DNA from: Paenibacillus_E sp040812395
GTDB taxonomy: Bacteria; Bacillota; Bacilli; Paenibacillales; NBRC-103111
Assembly: GCF_040812395.1 (NCBI RefSeq)
Contig: NZ_JBFNXH010000015.1
Coordinates: 84,783 to 148,782, forward strand
Direction of reading: 5' to 3'
DNA length: 64,000 bases
The notes under the pieces were generated by a model, which saw only the letters and a list, made by a program, of their open reading frames with translations, had not been told where the DNA came from and did no database searches. How positions within the stretch are numbered: position 1 is the first letter of the stretch; each line of letters begins with the position of its first letter. Below, in pieces: positions 39,119 through 45,891 of this stretch. Made by a program: the position numbers and the translations under genes.

Positions 39119-39192
39119 GAAAGGGCGAAGCGAAAATAAAATATAACCCATTACTGTGGGCATTTTCGTGGTTATCGAATTTAGAAATATGT

Positions 39193-39198
39193 TATAAT
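39193..39198 (+). promoter_or_regulatory. -10 box of the cassette 6 toxin-antitoxin promoter
   Basis: TATAAT 20 bases before the antitoxin start, with TGGTTA about 18 bp upstream as a weak -35. A cassette with its own promoter does not depend on the integron promoter. Confidence 0.5.
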
Positions 39199-39217
39199 TA
39201 TCGTTGAGGTGATAAGT

Positions 39218-39403
39218 ATGATGAATAAAGACGAAGTAAAACAAATAATTGATAATTTACCTGATGACTGCACAATTGAAGACATTCAATATACATTATA
39301 TGTTAGAAAGAAAATTCAACGAGGACTTGATGATTTAGAAAAAGGCAAGTTTCTAACTCATGAAGAAATGGAGAAAAGAATGTCAAAATGGCTAAATCAG
39401 TAG
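39218..39403 (+). CDS. Cassette 6 antitoxin
   Basis: 61 residues from the ATG at 39218 (another follows at 39221); GAGGTGAT precedes it. It reads MMNKDEVKQIIDNLPDDCTI and ends LTHEEMEKRMSKWLNQ, a small acidic antitoxin of the type partnered with RelE/ParE toxins. It overlaps the toxin gene by 16 bases. Confidence 0.82.
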   Translation: MMNKDEVKQIIDNLPDDCTIEDIQYTLYVRKKIQRGLDDLEKGKFLTHEEMEKRMSKWLNQ

Positions 39404-39693
39404 TTTGGACAGAAACAGCAAGTAATGATTTAGAACGTGCTGTCGAATATATACATGAAGACTCTCCTGGATACGCTCTTTCATTCTTATATGATGCAAT
39501 GGAAAGAGCTAAATCATTGAATTTATTCCCACTTAGAGGAAGAGTTGTACCAGAAATAAACGATCTAGAAGTAAGGGAAATATTTGTACACAGATATAGA
39601 CTTATTTATAGAATTGAAGAAGATCATATAGTGATTTTAACTTTTATACACGGAGCAATGGACTGGAAGGGCCAAGGAATATCCCACATTTAA
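39388..39693 (+). CDS. Cassette 6 toxin, RelE/ParE superfamily
   Basis: 101 residues beginning MAKSVVWTETASNDLERAV and containing RGRVVPEINDLEVREIFVHRYRLIYRI, the usual ParE/RelE core and strand pattern. It would act on the ribosome or gyrase when the antitoxin decays. The stop codon sits in the loop of its own terminator. Toxin-antitoxin cassettes are common in large chromosomal integrons and are thought to stabilise them. Confidence 0.88.
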   Translation: MAKSVVWTETASNDLERAVEYIHEDSPGYALSFLYDAMERAKSLNLFPLRGRVVPEINDLEVREIFVHRYRLIYRIEEDHIVILTFIHGAMDWKGQGISHI

Positions 39694-39709
39694 TGTGGGT
39701 TTTATTTTT
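39683..39709 (+). terminator. Terminator of the cassette toxin-antitoxin pair
   Basis: Stem CCCACAT / ATGTGGG with loop TTA and then TTTTATTTTT; the toxin stop TAA (39691-39693) is in and beside the loop. Confidence 0.78.
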
Positions 39710-39782
39710 ATAGTTCAATCCAAAATATAGAAACAGAAGGAAAAACTATAAATAATTTTTGTGAGTAACTCAGTGCCCCATC

Positions 39783-39944
39783 ACCTAACACCGTGTTCCC
39801 GCGGCGGATCGCAAGCAGTCCTTGGTCTGCAAGAGGAATTTCGAGGAAGCGGATTCAGCAGACAACTCCTGCGAGGCTAAGTCTGCGAACCAGTCGCTAC
39901 GCTCCTTTAAGCCTCTCGGGCTCGTGAATACAACAACATTTGAT
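39783..39944 (+). repeat. attC site 6
   Basis: Left core ACCTAAC, right core ATTTGAT in place of GTTxGAT, so the cleaved G has changed to A. 162 bp with a more diverged inner region. Probably a weakened site. Confidence 0.78.
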
Positions 39945-39984
39945 GAAACCAATGCAAAAACTACAGTAAGGAGTAGAGACATCA

Positions 39985-40875
39985 ATGATTGAACCGACTA
40001 TTCAGACGGTTAATAAGCTATTTCAATATCATCATATTAACGATGAAATTATAAGTTATCAAAGATTGTCCGGTACAACTACTGGATTTGTTTTAAGATT
40101 GGAATCAAAACATGGAGTGAAATACATTTTGAAATTTGATACTCCAAACCTGGTTCAGTTAGTTGAACAAATGCTTAATACATATAAGAGCTCAATATTA
40201 TTACCCAAAGTCCTAATTACGGCCGAAGACAGTACATATTTTGCTTATACATTCATTGATGGAACAACTCAATTCAATCGTGGTCCAAAGAAAAATTGGA
40301 TGAAAATCCTAGTCAAAGATTTAATCAACAAATACATAGAATATAAAGATACGAGCATTTGGGGGAGAATAGAATACCCACAAGAGACGTGGAAGGAATT
40401 TAATGAAATTAGTATTGAAGAAGCTAGGATTAATCTGAGAGGCGTATTATCAATAGAAGATTACAATTACGTTAAATTAAAAGCTAATAAATTATTTAAT
40501 AATTATTCAGAGCAAGGAAAGAAATATTTGTTGCATGGTGATACAGGAGTTCATAATTTTGTCTACAATGACTCAACATTAATCGGTGTAATTGATCCAT
40601 CACCTATGGTAGGACCAATCATTTACGATTTTCTCTATGCGTTTTGTTCATCACCTGATGATATAGATACTGTAACCTTATTTGCCGCTTCTGACTTACT
40701 TGAACAAGGATATGTTGAAAAATCAAGATTGATTGAGGAAGTTCTGATACATCTTTATTGCAGAGTTGGTCTTAGTGTAAGGCATCATCCGAATGATTTG
40801 GCTGAATACATACAGGCATGGGGACATTGGAAACAATTGTGTAAGCAGCTCGATGAGGGCATTGGCATCATCTAA
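39985..40875 (+). CDS. Cassette 7 gene, aminoglycoside-phosphotransferase-fold kinase
   Basis: 296 residues. The kinase catalytic loop is HGDTGVHNF with D186 and N191, followed by the metal-binding D204 in IGVIDPSPMVGPIIYDF. The N-lobe Lys lies in KYILKF. All catalytic residues of the APH/choline-kinase-like family are present. It could phosphorylate an aminoglycoside, a macrolide or another alcohol; the divergent C-lobe does not say which. AAGGAG at 39968-39973 precedes the ATG. The stop codon lies within the left core of attC site 7. Confidence 0.82.
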   Translation: MIEPTIQTVNKLFQYHHINDEIISYQRLSGTTTGFVLRLESKHGVKYILKFDTPNLVQLVEQMLNTYKSSILLPKVLITAEDSTYFAYTFIDGTTQFNRGPKKNWMKILVKDLINKYIEYKDTSIWGRIEYPQETWKEFNEISIEEARINLRGVLSIEDYNYVKLKANKLFNNYSEQGKKYLLHGDTGVHNFVYNDSTLIGVIDPSPMVGPIIYDFLYAFCSSPDDIDTVTLFAASDLLEQGYVEKSRLIEEVLIHLYCRVGLSVRHHPNDLAEYIQAWGHWKQLCKQLDEGIGII

Positions 40876-41031
40876 CACCAGTATTCACGCTGCAGTCGCT
40901 ACGCTCCCTTGGTCTGCCTGAGGAATTTCGGAGGAGCGTTTTCAGGCAGACAAGCTCTGCGAACCTAACCGCGTTGCGACCGGGACTACGTCCCTTAAGT
41001 TCTCGGCTTCGTGAATACAAGAACGCTAGAT
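40870..41031 (+). repeat. attC site 7
   Basis: Left core ATCTAAC (a perfect RYYYAAC), right core GCTAGAT with T to C at the second base, inner arms GTATTCACG / CGTGAATAC. 162 bp. It overlaps the end of the kinase gene. Confidence 0.85.
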
Positions 41032-41056
41032 GAAATCACAGCAAAGGACTGAAATA

Positions 41057-41632
41057 ATGAATGCGAGTAAATTCATTGAAGCATATGCTACTGACAGTGT
41101 AGAGTATATATCTTTCAAGTGGAATGGTAAACACGCGGATGAATTGATTGATGAGAATCTGCACTTCAGACGAGAGATTATTAAATACATAGAATCAATT
41201 AATTATCAGAATATACACGGGAATTTACTTAGAGATCTATTAGTAGCAGAATCTCAGTATGCCAAAGAAGCTTGGGGGATTTATCGTCATTATAATTTAT
41301 TAGTTGAGAATCTAGTAAGGCAAACAGGAACTATTTACTTAGACGATTTATTAGAAGCTGCTTCATTAAGTTTCGATACATATTGTTCAACATTAGCAGC
41401 TGACTTAACTGGTATAGACATTGATAAAATTATTATTGAAATTAAGAGCAGAAGAACAAAAATACATGATGAGAATATCCTTAAGATGTATGATTTGGGA
41501 ATTGATATATTTACAAGCTTCAAAGCCAAGCAGAATAACCTCGATAACTATATGCGAGGAGAATTAAACACATCTAAATCCACTATATTTAAGAAGCTCT
41601 TAAGAATTATTAAGAAAAATTTTGGGAGTTAA
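41057..41632 (+). CDS. Cassette 8 gene, unknown helical protein
   Basis: 191 residues from the ATG at 41057, eight bases after AAAGGA; a longer frame from 41030 starts inside the attC core and has no ribosome binding site. Mostly helical, with VAESQYAKEAWGIYRHYNLL; it ends with basic residues (KKLLRIIKKNFGS). No family recognised. Confidence 0.6.
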   Translation: MNASKFIEAYATDSVEYISFKWNGKHADELIDENLHFRREIIKYIESINYQNIHGNLLRDLLVAESQYAKEAWGIYRHYNLLVENLVRQTGTIYLDDLLEAASLSFDTYCSTLAADLTGIDIDKIIIEIKSRRTKIHDENILKMYDLGIDIFTSFKAKQNNLDNYMRGELNTSKSTIFKKLLRIIKKNFGS

Positions 41633-41651
41633 ACTGTGGGGCTGTGACATC

Positions 41652-41813
41652 ATCTAACACCGTATTCACGCTGCGGGGCTACGGCCCTTGGTCTGCCCGA
41701 GGTATTTCAAAGAAGAGGATTCAGGCAGACAACCCTGCGAGGCTAAGTCCGCAAACGGACCCGGCGCTATGCGATTTAATCCTTTCGGGTTCGTGAATAC
41801 AAGAACGTTAGAT
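41652..41813 (+). repeat. attC site 8
   Basis: Left core ATCTAAC, right core GTTAGAT, both perfect to consensus and perfectly complementary. Inner arms GTATTCACG / CGTGAATAC. 162 bp. The best-preserved site. Confidence 0.88.
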
Positions 41814-41857
41814 GAAATCATCGCAATATATTCAAACATTAAAAATCAATTCAGTTA

Positions 41858-42190
41858 GTGAATGTCAAGGAGGGATATAAAATAAAAACCAAGATACTAA
41901 AGTACATTGTTTATGGTCCTATAATTGCCTTTTTCATTTTTATGTTAATTACAACTCAAATAAACAAAAACGATGCAAATAGTCAAAGAACCTTATACAT
42001 ATTTGATAACAATAAATTACCTGAAGAAACGATGAAGAATATTAAAGCAGATATATTTTCTTATAATCCGCATCTTGATAAATATAAAATATCAATGCAC
42101 CCCACTTATATCTTAGTAAAGACAAAAAGTGATGAAGTACTACTAATTACAAACAATATTAATGATTTACAGACATATAGTGACAACTAA
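41858..42190 (+). CDS. Cassette 9 gene, small membrane protein with uncertain start
   Basis: One hydrophobic segment (YIVYGPIIAFFIFMLITT) near the N-terminus, then a soluble domain of about 75 residues ending LITNNINDLQTYSDN. AAGGAGGGA at 41867-41875 is a near-perfect ribosome binding site, but the codon at the ideal spacing is ATA (41882), not a normal start. The GTG at 41858 lies upstream of that site. Either ATA is used, or the original ATG has mutated. No family recognised. Confidence 0.58.
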   Translation: MNVKEGYKIKTKILKYIVYGPIIAFFIFMLITTQINKNDANSQRTLYIFDNNKLPEETMKNIKADIFSYNPHLDKYKISMHPTYILVKTKSDEVLLITNNINDLQTYSDN

Positions 42191-42226
42191 AGAATTTGTG
42201 TGGTATTCAATGAAGGCGATGACATC

Positions 42227-42372
42227 ATCTAACACCGTATTCACGCTGCGGGGCTGCTAGATTGATTTCGAGGAAGCGGAATCAGGTAGACAACTCCCGC
42301 GAGGCTAAGTCTTCGACCCAGTCGCTATGCTCCTTTAAGCCTCTCGGGTTCGTGAATACAACAACGTTAGAT
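42227..42372 (+). repeat. attC site 9
   Basis: Left core ATCTAAC, right core GTTAGAT, perfectly complementary. Inner arms GTATTCACG / CGTGAATAC. 146 bp because part of the left inner arm (CTTGGTCTGCC region) has been deleted. Confidence 0.86.
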
Positions 42373-42439
42373 GAAACCAGCGAACCCAAATTTGAATACC
42401 AAAAACAAATTCAAATTACATAGTTAGGAGTAGTTTTGT

Positions 42440-42798
42440 GTGTCAGATAATGCAAAATTATTTCATGAAAAACAATATTTTCCTACGTGGATATGGATCA
42501 TCATTATTATTCCGACTCTTTTATTTTGGGGAGTTGCCTATGTGCAACTGGTATTAGATAAGAGAGTTGGAACTCATCCGATGCCCGATATAGGACTAAT
42601 TATAATGACTTTACTATTTGGGTTTCTAATTCCGATGCTATTCCTCGTTATGCGTGGTGAAAATGGGGATTTATATTAGAAGGTAATAGTGGGATTGAGA
42701 TTTCTTTAAATAATGGTAAATCATTTGTTATTAGTAGTAAGAATTCAAAAGAATTGTATAAGACATTAGAAGTTAATTTAAAGGCATTTGAAAGTTAA
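42440..42798 (+). pseudogene. Cassette 10 gene, membrane protein broken by a frameshift
   Basis: The first frame starts at a GTG after AGGAG and gives 79 residues with two membrane segments (WIWIIIIIPTLLFWGVAYV, IGLIIMTLLFGFLIPMLFLV), stopping at 42679. The -1 frame then carries on from about 42667 as GFILEGNSGIEISLNNGKSF...LEVNLKAFES to TAA at 42796, which reads as a typical small beta-rich C-terminal domain. The shift falls at GGGG (42665-42668). The intact protein would be about 119 residues. A sequencing error at the G-run is possible. Confidence 0.65.
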
Positions 42799-42817
42799 TT
42801 CTAAGAAGCGCTGGCAT

Positions 42818-42864
42818 ATCTGACACCGTTTTCCCGCTGCGGGGCTTACGCCCCTTGGTCTGCC
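42818..42864 (+). repeat. attC site 10, truncated
   Basis: Left core ATCTGAC (one base off ATCTAAC), then ACCGTTTTCCCGCTGCGGGGC and CCCCTTGGTCTGCC as in the other sites. It stops abruptly at 42864, where transposase coding sequence begins on the other strand. The right half is missing. Confidence 0.8.
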
Positions 42865-43197
42865 AGTCATAGCTAGCAACTGCAGCCAGATGAAGCCGCT
42901 GACGGAGGGTCGGCGATGAAGGAACGTGTTTAATGCCAAGGGCTTTAGTGAAAAATTTATCTTCGCGAAAAGCTCGATGTGATCGAAATCGCTTTTACCC
43001 TGACACAACAGACCCAGGTAAGCGTGTAGAACCTCGGGATGTGTGACCGTTGGATTATGAACGCGAGGCAATTTATTTTTTATGAGACGGTTGGCTGTCC
43101 GCGTATATGAAAGAAGCAAGTCGATGAGTGCTAGAGCAGAATGTGCGATCAGTGTTTCCATCACTTGGTCCATATTGAATAGAACATGTTTCATCAT
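42865..43197 (-). pseudogene. IS1380-family transposase, frameshifted N-terminal fragment
   Basis: Read leftward from an ATG at 43197: HSALALIDLLLSYTRTANRL, then HPEVLHAYLGLLCQGKSDFDHIELF. A one-base loss shifts the frame. The next frame gives REDKFFTKALGIKHVPSSPTLRQRLHLA, the family's PSxxTLRQRL segment. It is cut at codon about 110, exactly at the attC junction. No DDE catalytic part remains. The element inserted into or recombined with the last cassette, and deletion removed the rest of both. Confidence 0.78.
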
Positions 43198-43333
43198 TGC
43201 AACTCCGGGGTGAAGTTGAGAAAAACGAAGAGTTCCTCTCTTTTCTCCATTTTAAGCCGCCGGACGTTCATATTCTATTGTTTTCATTTGTTCGGTTTCA
43301 CAGATTCAGGAGAAAGTTATTCAGGAAGTTAAT

Positions 43334-43363
43334 GTTAAAAAATATTTAACTTTGGTATATAAT
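43334..43363 (+). promoter_or_regulatory. Promoter and dyad of the doc toxin-antitoxin pair
   Basis: Perfect dyad GTTAAA / TTTAAC (43334-43339, 43345-43350) just upstream of TATAAT (43358-43363). A likely autoregulatory site for the antitoxin-toxin complex. Confidence 0.5.
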
Positions 43364-43392
43364 AAGAAGTAAAACCAATGGGGGTGAAGGTA

Positions 43393-43566
43393 GTGAGTCT
43401 GGAGGAGAAATTGATACAGGACTTTTTAACCTTACCAGAAGAAAAGAAACTTGAAGTTGTTGATTTTGTTGAGTTTTTAAAGACAAAATATCAGAATCAT
43501 CTAGAAAACTTGATGGACGAAATTATTAGTGAGAACCGTGAAGCTCTTGAGGAGTTGGCGAAATAA
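43393..43566 (+). CDS. Antitoxin partner of Doc
   Basis: 57 residues from the GTG at 43393 (62 from an ATG at 43378 that lies within the GGGGTGAAGG site). Sequence SLEEKLIQDFLTLPEEKKLEVVDFVEFLKTKY resembles DUF2281-type antitoxins, and the C-terminal helix NLMDEIISENREALEELAK would bind the toxin. The stop overlaps the toxin's ATG (TAATG). Confidence 0.78.
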   Translation: MSLEEKLIQDFLTLPEEKKLEVVDFVEFLKTKYQNHLENLMDEIISENREALEELAK

Positions 43567-43943
43567 TGAAGACCCTTGAAGTTTCTCAAATCATTGCATT
43601 TCATAAAAAGATCGTAAAGGCTACTGGCGGATCTGATGGAATTAGAGATCTGGGATTGATTGAAAGTGCTCTTAATAAAGCATTTGCAACATTTGATGGT
43701 CATGATTTATATGAAGGAATTTTAAAGAAAATATCTGTATTATCCTTTTCAATAATTAAGAACCATGGATTTATAGATGGAAACAAGCGTGTAGGCGTTG
43801 CGACAATGTTGCTGTTGTTGAGATTGAATGGGATAACAATAAAGTATAGTCAAGAAGACTTGATTGAGATAGGGTTAAAGACTGCAGAAGGTATTTATAA
43901 AGAAGAAGATATAGAGCAATGGATATTGAGACATCAGGTTTAA
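43566..43943 (+). CDS. doc: Doc-type Fic-domain toxin
   Basis: 125 residues. The Fic core motif is present as HGFIDGNKRVG (H67 to R75), in the Doc form. Doc phosphorylates elongation factor Tu and arrests translation. GGSDGIRDLGLIESAL near the N-terminus is also typical. Its overlap with the antitoxin gene supports a type II pair. No attC site follows it, so it is not a cassette of the adjacent array as it stands. Confidence 0.92.
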   Translation: MKTLEVSQIIAFHKKIVKATGGSDGIRDLGLIESALNKAFATFDGHDLYEGILKKISVLSFSIIKNHGFIDGNKRVGVATMLLLLRLNGITIKYSQEDLIEIGLKTAEGIYKEEDIEQWILRHQV

Positions 43944-44035
43944 GAGAACTTGATGTTTTAATTATTTTTAGGGCTTTTTTTGGGAAACTCGGGCAAGATG
44001 TTCTCCAGAGGTAACATTGCCAGGATGAACTTGTT

Positions 44036-44449
44036 CTATTTATTTGCTGCTTTGGCTCGTGCTTCTTCACGATACAACATCCAACCTACAACAAGTCCAT
44101 ATACCGCAGTAACCATATGAATCCAAGAAGGTGTTTTATCTGCTGCATTCGTTAATACCAACATGGCATCTACTATAGGCATTAAGATAGAAGTTAACAT
44201 AGCAACAAGCAATGCTTTTCTCATACGAAGTACCATCAAGACTAGCAGGAAGATACCAATAAACAGATCACGATCTGCTTTTATATAAACAAGATATCTA
44301 TCAGCAGTGTCATGAAGCGGGATACCAAAATCTCGGATCGCAGCTTCTGGCTGGATAAAACCTCTTACTCCTAAAAACAACATCAACAGCGTAACAACAC
44401 CCACTAACCAAAATGTTACTGACTTCGGTCCCCAATAAGATTTACTCAT
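44036..44449 (-). CDS. DUF4267-like small membrane protein
   Basis: 137 residues with four hydrophobic segments. It contains FGIPLHDTADRYLVYIKADRDLFIGIFLL, in line with DUF4267 proteins. GGAGACAGACAA precedes the ATG. It is transcribed away from the HxlR regulator, with palindromic sites between them, so it is probably that regulator's target. Function unknown. Confidence 0.75.
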   Translation of the reverse strand: MSKSYWGPKSVTFWLVGVVTLLMLFLGVRGFIQPEAAIRDFGIPLHDTADRYLVYIKADRDLFIGIFLLVLMVLRMRKALLVAMLTSILMPIVDAMLVLTNAADKTPSWIHMVTAVYGLVVGWMLYREEARAKAANK

Positions 44450-44522
44450 TTGTCTGTCTCCTTTTTTCGTTTTATTTGATTGACTTTATTGTATCCCGGT
44501 AATAATCTGCTGTTAAGAACGC

Positions 44523-44554
44523 ACTTTAAAGTACGGGACTTACTTAAAAGTAAG
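44523..44554. promoter_or_regulatory. HxlR-type operator pair
   Basis: Two dyads between the divergent genes: ACTTTAAAGT (44523-44532) and the perfect CTTACTT-AA-AAGTAAG (44539-44554). HxlR regulators bind AGTAAG-like palindromes, so these are likely the operators for both genes. Confidence 0.6.
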
Positions 44555-44568
44555 GGAGTGATTTATCA

Positions 44569-44901
44569 ATGATTCATCAGCGCGAATGTCCAATCGAGGC
44601 AGTCATTCATGTTTTAGGCGGCAAATGGAAGCCGGTTATTTTATGGCATTTGATGGAATCAACCAAGCGATTTAACGATCTGGAAAAGTTAATACCTGAT
44701 GTCTCCCAAAAAATGCTTACACAACATCTTCGAGACTTGGAACAAGAAGGCGTGATCGAAAGAACGGTATACCCCACCGTCCCTCCAAAAGTAGAATATT
44801 CACTTAGTGAATATGGCAAAACATTAATCCCTGTAGCAGAAGTGATGTGTGCATGGGGAGAAAATCATAATGAGCGGAAACGAGATGAACCAGCGTCTTA
44901 A
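44569..44901 (+). CDS. HxlR-family transcriptional regulator
   Basis: 110 residues with the family's winged helix: CPIEAVIHVLGGKWKPVILWHLM, then RFNDLEKLIPDVSQKMLTQHLRDLEQEGVIER and a beta wing. The single Cys at residue 6 (QRECPIE) is the conserved redox- or electrophile-sensing position of this family. Divergent from the DUF4267-like gene. Confidence 0.92.
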   Translation: MIHQRECPIEAVIHVLGGKWKPVILWHLMESTKRFNDLEKLIPDVSQKMLTQHLRDLEQEGVIERTVYPTVPPKVEYSLSEYGKTLIPVAEVMCAWGENHNERKRDEPAS

Positions 44902-44914
44902 AGCTGGTTTTTTT
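44889..44914 (+). terminator. Terminator of the HxlR gene
   Basis: Stem ACCAGC / GCTGGT with an 8-base loop and T-run; the stop codon is in the loop. Confidence 0.8.
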
Positions 44915-45063
44915 CTACGCTTGAATGTTTAAATCCTTTACAGAACTAAAGCGATTGGGATACCCTTTCTAACTGCCAGAAAGCATATGCAGTCAGGTAT
45001 GTCTGACGAGCTCGCAGAGCGGAGAGATTCCACACACATCGTGTGGTACGGGCATTTGACAGG

Positions 45064-45604
45064 ATGGACGTGGAAGATCCGGAAGTGCGACAGTGGTTCA
45101 GAGTATTGAAATACCGCCTCGATCTGCGAAAGATAGTCTTTTTGCACGGGTGAGCGGAACGTAGATGCGTTATGCGGCGGTATTTTCGGTTGTAGAGACA
45201 TTTCGCGGAACTACCGTACCTTATGAGCAGGAAATGCTGGGCTCTAGGCATATTTTCTCTTGTTTAACGCACCCTAGTTCCGCTTCAGGGGGAGAAAAGG
45301 GACGTTATCGTTGAATAAGGCATCGTAGTTCCGCCGATATTGCTGTGCATGGGGAATTGGCGGTCCGTCAGTACCTCCTCGGGCGCGCGTTGCGTCGCCG
45401 CCGCATGGCGGCTGTCTCACGTTTTCATGTGAAGCTTGCGGAGGCGAAATGTACCCGGAATCTTAAAGGGACATTCATGGGAATACCAAATCGAGGATCG
45501 GCCAGGAAAAAGAGGAGTGGAAGGCAGCCCAAAGTAGAACAGAAACGGTCAGAACCCCAGTCTTAAGTCCACTCCCCATGCGCGAACGTATGGTTTATAC
45601 CAAG
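45064..45604. repeat. Dispersed non-coding repeat, copy 2
   Basis: Matches 25918-26340. The 135-bp inverted-repeat core is at 45152-45286 (GAGCGGAACGTAGATGCGTTA to TTAACGCACCCTAGTTCCG, then CTTC). Right of the core both copies share GGGGGAGAAAAGGGACGTTA and CTTGCGGAGGCGAAA, and both end near ATGCGCxAACGTATGG just before a terminator hairpin. This copy also has a GC-rich insert near 45380-45420. Confidence 0.75.
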
Positions 45605-45605
45605 G

Positions 45606-45624
45606 ACGCCGCGAGGCGTTTTTC
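45606..45624 (+). terminator. Small terminator-like hairpin after repeat copy 2
   Basis: Stem ACGCC / GGCGT, loop GCGA, then TTTTTC. From here to 45835 I see no gene. Confidence 0.5.
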
Positions 45625-45835
45625 TTTCTGCTCTTCTTTCGCGACTTTGATGAAAAGTCAGAGATATTCTTGTTCATCCAATAATTCTGCCCCTTTACAA
45701 TTAACCCATATCCCCTTAACACCTTATCAATAAAAAAAAGGTATACTGACTATGCCGCAGGTCTCAGGGGGAGCCGATGAGAAATGAGCTATTTATTAAT
45801 CCTACAGGCAAAACTATGCAATTTTATGAAAATTT

Positions 45836-45852
45836 TGATACAATATGTATCA
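45836..45852. promoter_or_regulatory. Palindromic operator, copy A
   Basis: Perfect dyad TGATACA-ATA-TGTATCA, 40 bases before the secreted-protein gene. Nearly the same site precedes the lipase (54228) and the thioesterase/NRPS operon (54473). Confidence 0.7.
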
Positions 45853-45891
45853 GTAATTCAGAAAATCCAAAATAGGAGATAGGATGAGAGC

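Noticed and set aside
36651..42372. Treating the cassette-end repeats as ordinary terminators or REP/BOX elements
   Set aside because: They have no T-run, always lie after a same-strand gene, and their ends follow the RYYYAAC/GTTRRRY rule with cassette-wise pairing.
43378..43943. Doc toxin-antitoxin pair as an eleventh cassette
   Set aside because: No attC-like site follows it, and the array is already cut by the transposase fragment.
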